NCBI RefSeq assembly: GCF_042242105.1 | Contig: NC_092014.1 | Span: 5,243,874 to 5,307,873 of the forward strand | DNA: 64,000 bases | Direction: 5' to 3' | Source of the DNA: Pempheris klunzingeri | Lineage: Eukaryota > Chordata > Actinopteri > Acropomatiformes > Pempheridae | Shown: positions 26,101-38,963 of the stretch, one piece after another | Numbering within the stretch: the stretch's first letter is position 1 | Layout: each line of letters begins with the position of its first letter | The notes under the pieces: generated by a model | The model's database searches: none | The model's input: the letters and a program-made list of their open reading frames with translations, nothing else | Told to the model about the DNA's origin: nothing | Program-made: the position numbers and the translations under genes

Positions 26101-29100
26101 GAAATGCAAAAGCATATTTCGTTTTTAACTATAAGTTCCTGACACACAGTTGGCTGCTACTGAAGCCATATCTCCTAGTCTTTAATGTATGTTTTTAAAT
26201 ACAGGGTTTTTTTAGATTTAAGCTGTAAGGTTTAGTATCTTTTGACACCTATGAATGCTCTGGAAGCTTAAAACACAGAAACAGGACAGGGTTTGGAACG
26301 TGAAAGCCGATAAGAGACCCATGCAGGAGACACTTTGGATTCTTTACTCGAGTTTCGTGCCCCCTTTCTTATGTTTGGTTATTGTCAACAAATTGCATGA
26401 AAAAGTCAAAGCCAACAAGGGTTTAGTCCATTTCTTAACACTTTCTGACTTCCCTTCCACTTTCTTTCTTTCCTTCAGTGACAAGCCCATTTGTTCCTCA
26501 TGAAGTCTTAAATCTTTAAAAACATGACATTAATTTCATTAATTTTTTTTTTTTAAAGGCTCAGCCATTTTCTAAAGAAAAAAAGTTATTAGCAATGTTA
26601 CTCAAACAGGAGTGAATAGTTGATTTATTGGGGACTATTTCCAGCAGCATGATGGTAAATGTGGGAAAAATAAACCCATGTTCATGGTAATAGTCACCCA
26701 GTACAGCGACGTGTTTCACTGATGTGTTTTTAGTAGTTTTGAGGTCTCAAGCTTTGGATACAGAGATGATACTTGTTAGTAGGATCAATTCATTGTTGGT
26801 CTTTTGAGCATCTACCCTTTGAAAGCTGCCTTTTTTCTTTGCTGCTTGTGAATTTGTCATAGTGAACTCACCTGTGTGTGAGCGGGTGTGTATCTTCAGG
26901 TTCTCCAGACGTGAGAAGCTCTTGTTACAGGTGGGACAATGGTGTGGCTTCTCATTAGTGTGAGTGCGAATGTGAATCAGCATTTTGTACCTATAAAACA
27001 TAAAAACAAAAACCTGTTAATAGAGTACACACAAACACTTATAATGCGTTGCTTTTGAAATATTCAGTATCTTTTCTGATGATGTAGCTGCTTATATTTG
27101 AAATAGAAGCCACTTGTGTGATCATACAAGGCTGCTAGTGACGGTGGTTTTATATCTAAAAGGCCTCATCTCATTGCTAACACTCTCTCTTGTGTGTCTA
27201 CTGCTGCAGCGAGACTATGATAACTACTTTTATGTTTTATGCTTCTGTGCACTTTGCATGCAGCCTGGCATAATTGACATTTGGTGACTGAAATCACACA
27301 GATGCCTTACAATATGATACAACAGATGTGCAATTAAAACAAATCTGAAGTGCATACTGTGCTTGTTTAGTCAGAAGAGGTGTGGTTTGAACTAGTTCTT
27401 GATACAATTTGCCATATTGTTAAGCAAACAGCTCGTCTTTCAGGCAGTGTCCCTCTTTGATACAATGTGGTCTTTATTTTAAAAATGTCTTCATGATTTG
27501 AAATTAAAATTTCTGACACATGACCCATCAGTTCAGACGGCGTTCCTCCATTTATAAGATAAGATAACTTTTATTGATCCCACAGTGGGGAAAGTTCCCT
27601 GTTATTGCAGCTCAAAAGACAGACATAAAGTAAAACAATTAAAGAAAGAGAAATTAAATTAACATTATATACACAGTAATACAATAATTATAAAGAAACA
27701 TTACGCTGCCTTGAACATCTTTCTTGTGAAAATAGGGATTGATGGACCCCCATTAAAGTTAATACATACAGATAAATAGTGTTAAACTAAGTACAAACAC
27801 TGTCGATCTGTTGTTAGTGCATCATAGTAATCCATTATCGGTCTTTTAATGGGATTTAATGGGTCTTTAATTTTAAAGGCTAAATTTGAGGGAAGTTTGC
27901 AAAATGATGCATTTACAACATTTAAGACAGTTTCTACACTCACAACATTTCCATGTGATGGAATGACGCAGTCATAAAAACAAGACTTTTGGGTTTGTAT
28001 ATTTCATTAGATAAAAAAGTGGATACAGAATATTTATGATACTGTCAGATGTGGAATAAATAGATTTTAACGAATTTAGGAGGAATTATAAGGTGAAGTT
28101 GATGTCAGGGCTTGATGTGACTTATGGCAATGAAATTAATTGATTAACATCTTTAATCATTTATCACACAGTAAAAAAAAAAAAAAAAAGCTGGTTTCAG
28201 CCTCTCAAAAGTGAGGTGATTACTGTTTTATATTTCATATCAGTGTAAAGTAAACACCACTGCATGACCAGACCCCAGACTACATATCACCAGGAACCAG
28301 GAACCTGTTGGCTGTTCCGGTCTCAGGGTGTGTGACTAAGGAGGGGCAGAGCTTTTGCTGTTAGGGTACCTCAGCTCTGCAATGACAAACTGTCTTTTTG
28401 CAAAGTCAGTATCTGACCTGGCATTGAAGCCCCTCCCGTTGCGAGCACAGCCCTCCCACTGGCAGCAGTACCCTGAATCCTTTTCAGGCTTGACATGGAA
28501 GTCGTTGATGTGATCCACCAAGTCCTGCAGCGAGTCGAACAGCAGGTGGCACTGGAGGATAGAAAGGGAGAGGAGACAGACAGACTGACTGACTGACTGA
28601 GCTCAGTTAATGATCACAGACACTGCTCCTAATTCTAGCAGTGATTCCAAACATCATATGTGTTTTATGTGACTTCATATCAATGTTTTGGGGGTTTTCT
28701 TTAGATTTGAAATGTACTGATGTGATTGAATTATTTATGTTCTCCTGAATCCAATTAAGCATCAAAAACATTTTCTACTATCTTTCCTACTTACACTTTA
28801 AATGAAGAATGATTTCTCACGCTTGAAACGTTTGTCCTCTAAAACTTAAAAATACTGCAAAATCACAATTTTATATAGAAAATCCCAAACCACCAAATAC
28901 TCAACTTCCAGTGATAATACAACTGAGAAAAGCAACAACTCCTCACATTTTATACACAAGAACACGTGAAGTTTTGGCTTTTTTGCATAATGAATGGCTA
29001 CTACGATTACCTGAGTGTCGCAATCAAATCATTAAATTAGTTTCATTATCAAATGCTAATTTTTAGTACTGTAAATATAAGTCATCTTCCTCTGTCCCAC

Positions 29101-32100
29101 TGCAACTGTCACTCACAAATAAATTGTGTTCACAGCACCACCTACTGGTCAAAGTGTTTATTGCAGTCTTTCTTGACCGAGCCCTCTATGATATTCTTGA
29201 TTGACTGATAAGGACTCAAAGCTCAACTGAGACTAATTCTTGTATTTTGTGAGAGATCATTGTAACTCAGACCCCATCAAGCCTCTGGCAAAACACATAA
29301 TTCGTACTAATACATTTGTGAAGAAAGCTGACACAAACCCCTCAGTGATTTACTAACTATATTCACCTTCATCCAACGGCAGGCCAGCTGACCATCCAGT
29401 GAGGGCTCTGGTGAAACTTGCTTATCTCTGTTCTGGCCAATGAACATGGGGGGAAAGCTGTACGCCCTCGGTGGGCTTCCGATCGGCAGATAAAATGGAT
29501 AACCCTGTGGTGAAGCTCCACCTTCCACACCTCGATGACGAGCTGGTTCCTGATTGAGGAGGAGGAGGAGGAGGGTAAAAATAAAGACAAGTTAATGTTG
29601 TGTTCACCACTTCACGTTGTGTCATTCATTAGGAGAAGGGGGGAAAAGTCCCATTTGGGATTCCAAGATATTGCCATTGCTGACATATACATCTAAATAA
29701 AATCAATTTTTTTATACAATCTATCCAGCTAAGTAAAATTGAGCTTTATTTGTATCTGATTTTACTTATTTACCACAAAGTAAGTGACATAAAAAAAGCT
29801 TATTTAGGATATTTATCTGTTGTGGTTACATTCGGGGTAACATTCTTCAAATAATGTGTGAACACTTCCAAATCAGAATAACATACACTTTCCCTTTCTT
29901 CCTATTCTGCTGGTGTAGCATCAATGCAGCATAAACACAGATGGTAGGACAGATATATCTGCATCAAGCTGAGCAAAAAAAAAAAAAGTTCAGTTTGGGT
30001 ATTTACTTTACAATTTTACTTAAACATTTGGGGAATATTTTGTCCTGTGCACCCTGGAACACCAAGAAGCATATCTAGTAGCACTGCAATACCTCGCCAG
30101 TGAAACTGACATCAAATGGATCTATTGTCTCTGGGAAATTCACATGGTTTGTTAAGAGTGACACAGAGTCACAATGTGTCATGGGTTATACCTTTTAAGC
30201 AATTTCGTTGACTGTTTTCTGTGTCTGGTTGAATATTGTCTGACTGCGGATCTATCTAAATAATTAAATGATAGTTATCAGTAAAATGTTAAAACATGTT
30301 GGCTATAAACAGTATTAATCTCTGTTAAAGATTTTAGTTTTCGTAAATATTGGACTTTTGACTGGAAAACAGGCAGTGAAAAGAGTGGAAAAAATGACAA
30401 ATGTTTTTGTGACATGCTGTTGTATAAAAATAACTAGCATATCAAGCACTGGCAGAGTAGACAGCATTCTAAAGTGGCATGTGAAAAAGTGAAAATGGCA
30501 ATATGACCTTGTGATGACAGTAAAAATAAATGTGAATTTATATAGTTAGCCATATATGGTTATAATGGTTTATATGGTAAGGTAAGGGCCTAGTATTGAA
30601 CCCTGTGGAACCTCACCTCTGACCTTACTGAAAAGAAGAATGATTTAACAGTGGCATCGGAAAACTATGCTGATTATGCACTTGAAATATTACTAGTACG
30701 ACTTGCTTCTTTTCATCACTGTTGCTGTAGCTGTAAAGTTGTAAAGCAACTTTGGCAAAGCTGTTTTTAAGTGCTATACTGCTTGGCTAAGTACCACCGT
30801 CTTTGATTAGAAAAACTTTTTAAAAAGATCTCTGTAGCCTATTTATGGATGGATGATGAAACCATAGTGTTTTTTTTTTTTAATGGTTTGAATTGGAAGG
30901 AAAATTCACACTAGTCAAATGAATTATTATGGAGGAAGGCTGCTGCTCAGAATTTCAAAGGCATCTTTGAAGTATGTCTGGGGGACATAATAGGTGTTCT
31001 CGCACAGTTCTCTTTTAGTGTTTTAGACAATTGAAAACCGGTACTTTCTGAGCAAAGAGGGGAGATGTGATGCTGTAACAAAGAAGTTGTGTGTTTCAAG
31101 TTTTACCATTCAAGCATGGCTAGAATTTGATTTAGACAGAGTTACTGGACGGCGGTGTGTAAACAATTAGATTTCACTCCCAGGGTCCCAATTCAATTCA
31201 ATCCTGTTGAAGAAGAGAGGGGCACATTCAGCCACAATCAGTAGCTGGCTGGATTATTCTGAGAAGAATTGTGGTCTTGGATAAGATTAACTGCTGACAT
31301 GAAGATACACACCAACACAGAACTTCTTCTCCAGCGTACCTTTATGAATTCTAGGGTTAGAGGCCTAATTTAAAGCAGCTATAATATTATTTTCAATGAC
31401 AATTTATCAAATGGGAAAGGGATCACTCGAGCAATGAGTCTGCAGAGAATGATCAGCTGAATCTGCTGCTCCCCTCAGCTTCATAGAGCTTTATAGCAAG
31501 TTTTATTGCTCATATATTATATTGTTTAGCTGTCAAACAACAACTTTACTGTTTTGATTTGCTCTTTTTGGTCACTATAGGCAGCTGTTTTCCTCAAAAA
31601 AGCTCAAAAGCTCTAAAAACCCACTGTGCACTAGGACACTGGTGTATTCCAACAAGTTGATTAGCTTATGTAAGATTAAAAAATTAGGTTTAGAGGTGTT
31701 TAGCAGATTTGATTCCCTTTCAGACAGCGCTAACTCTTCCCCCTTGTGCCCAGTCTTTATGCTAAGCGAGGCTATATTCACAGCACAAAAATGACTGGTA
31801 TGGATCATGTAACTCGCTGCAAGAAAGCAAACAAGCATATTTTCCCACATATAAAAATATTCATTTAACCCTCAATGCCACTTGCCATATGCTAGCAGTG
31901 TGTGTTGGCCTTCGATGGCCAAAGATAACAGATCTCTTTTCTATCAGATTTCCCAACCATCTTTGTGTGCCTAGTATGCTTCATGGAGCCACACTGTTCA
32001 ATGGCAATTCAATATTTGAAATCTAATCTTAAAATCCACTTTAAAATGACAAATGCAGCTGTAGCTGTCACTATCAGATCTGGTGATAATCTACGTTTGA

Positions 32101-33251
32101 AAATTACAACTTTTAATTCATACAGTGATGATTGGAAAAGCAGCAGTTGTTCGTGTCTCTGAGCGAAGACCTGGACTCACCCGTGAGAAGATATGTGGCT
32201 GAGGGCTGCTGCTGCTGTGAGGGGAGTCCATGGGTGAGGAAGGGGAGAGGGAGGAAGGGGAGGAAGGAGACGGGGAGAGGGAGAGGGAGAGGGAGGAGGC
32301 ATGGCGGGAGGAGGGTGACAGGCTGAGGTCCATGGCTGGAGGACTGAAGCAGGACCTGGGTCGTTCTTGAGAGGAAGACTGGGAGTCTGGAGGTTGAAGA
32401 AAAGCAAAGTCCAATTGTAGTTACTGCAGGTGAGCTATTTTAGCTTAGTTAGCATACTGTCAACAAACTGTACAACAGATTGTATAACAGATTGTAAAAC
32501 AGATTGTAAACAAATCGTATAACATGTTTTCCTACATAGTGATATATTCTGTTTGTGAGAGGTCAAACTCCCTGTTTAGACCTCAATTGTAAACAGATTG
32601 TTAATAAAATGGGAAAAAAAGAATTCCATAATTCATAACTGTGGTATAATCAACCCATATATAGATGTATTCAATGAGCGCTTGGGCTGTAAAGTTATGT
32701 AGTTATACAGTCCATTCAAACTGCCACAGAGGCTATGCTGTGTTTAGTCTTGAGGTCACTTAATGTCAGTGTCATGCTTTACTTGTTATGAGCCACACTG
32801 ACAAATCTGGGGACAATGTCTGCCTGCTTGAGGATAGAAGAGAGCTCCCATTCATTGGATTTACAATATTGAATTACAAGGAAAGTGAGAGCACAGAATC
32901 TACTTGTTAAACTATTGCATTATGACAGTAATCGTCTTAACCACAGCAGCGGGGCATCGACCAAGGCATGCCATGTGTGTATTATAGAGAGGGGAGAAAT
33001 GATGGTGGCTTCGTCTATAAGCAAACTGTATGTTGTGCCTCAGTTGTTCTGGTTAAGTCTACCTGGGGAGGAGGGTGGAGATGGGAAGGTTGTGCATAGC
33101 AGGCGTGGTCGTGTGGCGCTCAGAGGGGCACAGATAGAGGACGGACACGCCCTCTTTCCTAATCTCACTGGACCATCTGTCCGTCCTGAGGGAAGCTTCA
33201 GGTCCAGCGGCTCATCCAATGACAGCATGGCTGCTGGTTATTCCTTCACAC
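23107..33251 (-). CDS. glis2: GLIS2, GLI-similar five-zinc-finger transcription factor
   Basis: A 491-residue protein from six coding exons: 33063-33228 (ATG at 33228; the exon with 5' UTR starts at 33251), 32181-32386, 29367-29549, 28418-28551, 26872-26990 and 23107-23774. All junctions are GT-AG and keep phase. The N-terminus [12 protein letters not shown] and the C-terminus WVVVPP...LLLKPAVVS match the GLIS2 family ends. Residues 56-124 are Ser/Pro-rich with the DLSLSP block. Five C2H2 fingers span 181-328, with ligands C181/C186/H199/H204, C215/C220/H236/H240, C248/C251/H264/H268, C276/C281/H294/H298 and C306/C311/H324/H328. Introns cut finger 1 just before its second Cys, finger 2 before YKM, and the finger 3-4 linker. 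The C-terminal third is Gly/Ala/Leu-rich with an acidic run before VLNLS. GLIS2 is a nuclear Kruppel-like factor linked to kidney/cilium function (human NPHP7). The window cannot decide between teleost co-orthologues glis2a and glis2b. Confidence 0.95.
23775..26871 (-). other. glis2 intron between finger-3 and finger-4 exons
   Basis: A 3.1-kb intron flanked by acceptor gtcctcctctag (exon starts 23774) and donor ACAG|gtgagt (exon ends 26872). A dispersed repeat (25060-25400) lies inside. No other exon was recognised. Confidence 0.8.
25060..25400 (-). repeat. Dispersed repeat, family D (copy 1)
   Basis: Shares cagttttcttttattatcag, the cagtttggttaggtt block and a 'ttacacccagg' block with 60755-60960 in intron 6 of Ig-B. 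Shorter relatives with ggttaag/gttagg motifs occur near 43430-43530 and 47210-47290. Confidence 0.55.
26991..28417 (-). other. glis2 intron 4
   Basis: An intron between the exon ending GCCAG|gtcaga and the exon starting after attttttatag-type sequence (ttttatag|G). It contains the retroposon tail at 27557-27660 and an A17 run near 28171-28189. Confidence 0.8.
27557..27660 (+). mobile_element. Retroposon 3' tail in glis2 intron
   Basis: Begins aagataagataacttttatt, then gatcccacagtggggaaa. This is a common fish non-LTR tail. It is antisense to glis2. Confidence 0.6.
29550..32180 (-). other. glis2 intron 2
   Basis: A 2.6-kb intron flanked by donor TCACGG|gtgagt (exon ends 32181) and acceptor ctcctcaatcag (exon starts 29549). 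I saw no coding content. The short intron at 28552-29366 separates the next two exons and also appears empty. Confidence 0.8.
32467..32521. repeat. Short tandem repeat of ~13-15 nt units
   Basis: Four imperfect copies of (a)acagattgta(t/a)a follow one another in glis2 intron 1. A lone 'aaacagattgtta' occurs again at about 32592. Confidence 0.7.
32524..32615 (+). repeat. Local duplicate pair (copy 1)
   Basis: Shares tgttttcctacatagtgat and tttgtgagaggtcaaactcc with 35083-35160. This indicates a ~75-bp dispersed or duplicated unit, one copy inside glis2 intron 1 and one upstream of the gene. Confidence 0.65.
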
Positions 33252-35082
33252 CTGAGGAGAGAAAACCATCATGCAGTCAGCAGTTTATCTTAGTACTAGA
33301 GTGCAGAAAAATCTCCAAAATTCCCTAATAGGACATTTAATCATTCTGTGATTCAACTCACATGTGAGAAAATAATTTATAGGAAGGTATCTGATGCAAA
33401 TGACTGCAGGCTTTTTAGGAGTTTGCACACAAGGTACTCATTATGCTCTCTCTCCCGTGATTTCTCTCTGGCTCTGACAGAGATCCACAGGTCTCTTGTG
33501 GGTGTTAACCAAGACAGGAAGTCCCTCCTCGCACTCACAGTGGAGTGAGACAAGTCTGATCCATCAGTCAAACCACTCCAGCCACTAGTTAATCAAAACA
33601 ACCTCATGAACAGTCTCTCACAGCGGGACGCTGACCAGTCAGGTGAGTAAAACTTTTAGCACCAATCTGCCACTGACATCAGTGCAGAGCAGAGTTAGAT
33701 GTGAAGTGTGACTGTGCGGGGAAAACAAATCTCCTCTGTAAAAATGTCTACTTGGCTTTTAAAGACAGCTGGACTCTCATTTTAGCTGTTTGCTATTGTA
33801 AAAATAAAAACTCTAACAGCATTAGTCACAACTGCAGTCAGATCCTTTGGGGTCGGATAAAATCATTATTCAAATGTTTCATATGACATGTTTATAGACA
33901 AAATGAACCACAGGAAGCCAGTGTAGTCGCTGTGGTAAACATGACATTAATAATTAAAAGTGACACAGCTTCAGACAAGGAGACATGAATAAGCAACTTC
34001 AATGTTACACACAATAACAGTAATACTGATGATGCTGTAAATGATGACAAAATACTAATTAGCCGAATTATTACAACACTGAAACTGTCCCAAATAGTGT
34101 AGTGAAATTACTCCAGCTAAAACATATCATTTATATAGATTATTTAGATTAGTGTACAGTAACTAAGGTTACACTTTTTCAGGCCAATAACAGAATCTCT
34201 ACGTGCTCAACAAGCTGTATATCTATTGATCTTTCAATCTATCTACAGATAAACTATTTATCAATCAGCCTGCTGTAACAGCTTACTGGGACGCTTGAAT
34301 AAAACATTACACATAAAACATTATTACAAAATTATAGGCCTGTTTTACTCCTGATATCAGAAAATACAATAACCTCGATTTAGCTGATGTCTCATCCTGT
34401 GACCGCTGTTTTCTAAGACAATCCACTCAATTTGAGAATGACAGCAGTTCTGTGAATTGTAGTTGCTGCTCAGTTCCTGAGGAGAAAAACCTCCTGTGAA
34501 TCATTATGATGTGGGCTTGTTACTGCGATCCACTACATTTCTGTGGTCGGGCTTCACGGAGGGGCTTAACGAGATTTTGCAGTAGTTTTCCACCCATAGT
34601 GGTATGATACTCTTGGTGAAGCATAAGACAAAAAGCAACCCTGGTCTATGACTCAACTCGTAAGTTTTTGTTAGACCAAGTGACTCAAGACCCAGATATC
34701 TGCTTCAAAGGAAGGAATCTCACAGGAGGAAACCAAAGGGGGAAAACTGCAGTGAAGTGGACCAAACCTGCGAACAAATGCTCGACAGCTGCTGTGAAAG
34801 TTGAAACAAAACACGCTCTGATTTTCATTAACAGCCGCACTGTTACACAACATACACACCTGAGAGCTGCCTGGCAAATCCTCAGTCATCTGTTTGCTTT
34901 AAGAGCATCTGTTATTAATTCTCAATATGTGGAAAAGTAATAATGGTTAACCATTCCTTTTGCCACAAACTGGGCCTGAGCGTTACAGAAATAAGCATAA
35001 CGCATTATATGGGCTACAAATTTAGAAATGCATATTCCTTTTGTTTGCCAAAAACGTATTTACGGACAATAAAATGTACAGA

Positions 35083-35160
35083 ATGTTTTCCTACATAGTG
35101 ATGCTGCTTATGTTTGTGAGAGGTCAAACTCCCTGTTAGATTGTCAACAAAATGTTCATA
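35083..35160 (+). repeat. Local duplicate pair (copy 2)
   Basis: Matches 32524-32615 (tgttttcctacatagtgat, then tttgtgagaggtcaaactcc), with a shorter middle. Confidence 0.65.
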
Positions 35161-35750
35161 TAATGTCCATCAGAAATCCAGATTTACTTCTTTGAAATTT
35201 GGCAGGTGTCCTATTGGCAGTACTGAAAAAAAAAATCACAGATCAATCAACTAATCACCCATTTAACCACCCAGTGGACTTGTGAAACATGCCATCAATT
35301 CAAAATGATGTTGACAAAATGTTGCTTTGAGTGATTCTCGTAAAATAAAGAAAAGTCTTGAAGCATGAAGATGATTTAAACAATGTTTTCTGAGCTGTTA
35401 AAGAGGGCCTGGGCTCTCATGGACCTAAAACAGCATCAGCATTAAGAGTTCCTGTTCATTTAAACATATATTGTCATCAATACACATCAATATTCAAATA
35501 TCGGCCAGTGCTCCAGTATTGCCAGAGAGTAGCTCTGCACCGAGGCAGTCTTCACCACTAGAATGACAAAGTTTGTTGGGTTTTGTTTTCCCAAACCTTT
35601 GACAAGTAGGTTTCTCTGCCAGGACCACAGGACCTTAACCAAAGAGGTGGTAGAGCAGAAAATGCTACTGATTGCGCTGAGGTACGATATGAGGACAGAG
35701 CTCATACAGTATGCTGTACTTCAGAGGAGAAGCTTGGAGGCTAACGGCTA

Positions 35751-36448
35751 AATAGTTTGACATTTGGGGAATTATGCCCCTTCACTTTCTTGCCAACAGT
35801 TACAGGAGAAGACTGATAATGTGACGTTTCTACAGGCGACCAGCAAAGACTCCAGGGAGCTTCTTTGTCCACCTGTTGGTCGCCAAAAATAACGATACAA
35901 CATGTACACTTTAAAAAAGAGAGACCCAATGTGTTAATTGCTAAGCTTTAGAGGTGTTGGTACATACATGTAGGTGTATACTATACCTTGGAAAAGCCAG
36001 GTTGGCTGTTTTCTCCTGTCTTTACGGTAAAATAATCTAACATAATATAAAGTAAGATAAACCCAGTCTTTAAACTAAGCTGAGGTAAACTCTTTATGAG
36101 AAGTCATCCTTGACTTTAGGGTCTATTGCTTCCTCGTGTATGTATACGCTATGACTCATGACTTTTTAATAATCTTCTCCTTATTCTCTTCTTTCTGTCC
36201 TTGAATCTGGTGAATTAAATAAAAAGGGTAAAATTGAAAAGACAGAATCTGAAGTTTCTTAAATCTTCTCCTGTCTTTACGGTAAAATAATCTAAGCTAA
36301 TATAAAGTAAGATAAACCCAGTCTTTAAACTAATCACCAGCTTGTTCTAGCTCCATACTTAACACACAGATGTAAGGGTCTCATGGAAGTTATCTAACTT
36401 TACATCAAGAAGGCAAATAGACATATTTCCCAAAATGTCAAACTATTC
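35751..36448. mobile_element. TIR (MITE-like) element, internally rearranged
   Basis: The left end aatagtttgacatttgggga and the right end (reverse complement aatagtttgacattttggga) form terminal inverted repeats of about 25 bp. The interior carries a 67-bp direct duplication and a 181-bp block shared with 38783-38963. No transposase frame is present. Fragments of the same family occur at 18361 and 54299. Confidence 0.7.
36087..36267 (+). repeat. 181-bp perfect duplicate (copy 1)
   Basis: By eye identical at every base to 38783-38963, in direct orientation, 2.7 kb away. It lies inside the TIR element, between two copies of a 67-bp element segment. Confidence 0.9.
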
Positions 36449-37319
36449 CTTTGACCTGAGTCTGGAAACAACTCCACCTTGTAGACTTTTCACTTTCACA
36501 TAAAACTTCACACCCACAGCACAAAAATGTTTTCAGATATCTGTTTTTCTGGTCAGCTGTTATATATTCAGGCAGTATTTGTGTCCTGTGGAGCTCCTAA
36601 ATGGCGCCAGGCGTGGGTTGCAAGTAGATTTGTGACACAACTGTAAAACCTCCATTGAGTGTCTCACTGTATGGCTCTTTAATGATAGCTGGCAGTAAGA
36701 CCATTCTTAATTTACTTTCACTGCCTGGATTTCCAAACACAGTCTGAGATTCAAACTGGCAACTTTCCAGCTACATGTACACCTCTTTAACTTCTAAACT
36801 TGCTGTCACCACAAATTCTTCCACAATCACCGACAGGATCCCCCGACATAATATGAGGCAGAGGCTAAACCACAATGAAGTCAGTGTTTAGGTCCTTCTG
36901 CCGGCCTGCCAGCTACTTCACCACACTGGTTTCACATTCCACAGCAACCTCGCTGACTTCTCTCAAACACACACACACAGTTTTATTCGGAGGTATTGTG
37001 ACGGCACGCACATACAGGGCCATATGTATCCAGGCACGCATGCAGACTAAAGTCGCACCAGCAGGCATGCGCAAAACTCATAACCACACGTGAGTCCCCC
37101 ACCTCCAGCAGCTCCTCCCCCCTTTTCCCTCAGTGACCTGTGTTTGGGCAGCATGCCCGGGCCCTCTTATGGATCCCCTACTGCCTAGCAAAACACATAC
37201 TTTGACTGTTCACACACTTGCACATAAGCACATGTGCTTGTGTACACATGCACACACAGTCACGTATAGTGCATATTCTAAACACATGTAAGGAGAAGTG
37301 CTTTTTCATGCACAGACAG

Positions 37320-37321
<2 letters not shown>

Positions 37322-37356
<35 letters not shown>
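37322..37356. repeat. (CA)n microsatellite
   Basis: About 17 CA units. Confidence 0.95.
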
Positions 37357-37357
<1 letters not shown>

Positions 37358-38424
37358 GTTTGTCTTTCTGTGCTTGTGAGGACCATCATAACCAAAACCA
37401 CCACAAGAAGTTCCTAACCACAAATCTTATCTTGGACCTTATTCTAGCCTCATATTATGCAAAATGCACTTTTTAACATCTTTTCAACATAAATATGTAT
37501 CTAATCTAGAAACCCTCAATCTATGAGAAAAGGCCACCCTCTCTCTTTTTCTTCTGCTCCATCTTTCAGTAAATGTGACTGGAAACATGCAGTTTAGATT
37601 TGTCTCGCTTTATGATGTCATGAGGGGATCTACTGATCATGCGAGCTCCTCCAGCTCTTCAGCAGACTGACTGACCCCACCCACTGAAAACCTCCTGAAT
37701 CCATCTCTGTCTGCCATTGTTTTTTCCTCCGTAACGCCAGCTACAGGTAACACAAAGATGTCGAAGGCTGTTCTGTTCTCTCCTAAAATGGAGCGTACAG
37801 AAAGAGGCTGAAAACAGCTGCAGCAGCCATGTCTGGTATGAGGAAAATAATGGACTCTTTTGAGCATTAAACCATGTAAATCTATTCAAGTAGGACCTCC
37901 AAATACAAGTACAGCACACCTTTGAAGAGATATTGGTCCTCACAAAGATACCAATACAACCGCTTCACACACACACACATGCTCACTACATGAATATTTA
38001 TGTGTTTGGTCACACTCTTATTCTCAGGACCGCAGATTTTAATGGACTTCACATCAGCATACACACTTGTACATGCAAATAAACACCGACTCACACTTGA
38101 CAACAGCAGAGGCAGAAACACTTTGCACGCAGTTGTATGTAAAAGAGTTCACACATACAAACAGACCACAGAGTGGTGCTGATATTCCCGGTGTCTTCAG
38201 GAGCAAGCAGCAGTGCACATGCCTGTATACATTCAGTCACACCCAGATTCATTGCGATGCAGCTCCTCGGTGCACGTAGTGTGCGCATGCAAAGACAAAG
38301 CAAATCTTTTCCATGATGATTCCTCATAGAAACACACTGGAGGCTAAATATTGTTTCACAGAATTACGAGTAAAACTCTACAGAAACACATACTGTACAG
38401 ATTGGATGCCCCCTTTGGGTGTAA

Positions 38425-38427
<3 letters not shown>

Positions 38428-38477
<50 letters not shown>
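38428..38477. repeat. (AC)n microsatellite
   Basis: 25 uninterrupted dinucleotide units, followed by ~290 bases of pyrimidine-rich sequence (38480-38770). Confidence 0.95.
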
Positions 38478-38480
<3 letters not shown>

Positions 38481-38782
38481 ACAGACTTTCCCCCTCCCAC
38501 AGGAAACCTTTGCTTCCACGGCGCCCTGATCTGGCCTCTCCCTCCCCATTTTTTTTTTTTTTTACTCCTCTTGCTCTCTCTCTCCTTCCCTCCCTCTCAC
38601 TCCTTCCTGTGGTTTTCCTCTCCCAGTCCTCCAGCAGAGCATACCTCTCCTGTTCTCCTCCCCTCTCCTCTGCCCTCTGCACCTCCCACTCCTTTTTCTT
38701 CTCTCCCATTTTTTATTCTCCAGAGCGTTTTTGTACTCCCTTTTCCATTTTTCTTCAATTTCTTGCCATTCTGTCGTAGCAG

Positions 38783-38963
38783 AAACTCTTTATGAGAAGT
38801 CATCCTTGACTTTAGGGTCTATTGCTTCCTCGTGTATGTATACGCTATGACTCATGACTTTTTAATAATCTTCTCCTTATTCTCTTCTTTCTGTCCTTGA
38901 ATCTGGTGAATTAAATAAAAAGGGTAAAATTGAAAAGACAGAATCTGAAGTTTCTTAAATCTT
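38783..38963 (+). repeat. 181-bp perfect duplicate (copy 2)
   Basis: Identical to 36087-36267. The flanks differ on both sides. It is not within the TIR element here, so this may be the source copy. Confidence 0.9.

Noticed and set aside
37178-37423. Minus-strand frame with Cys-Val repeats
   Set aside because: It is generated by the CA microsatellite at 37322-37356.
38313-38795. Open frames of 117-160 codons around the AC microsatellite
   Set aside because: They consist of TH/CV dipeptide repeats from the microsatellite plus pyrimidine-rich sequence.
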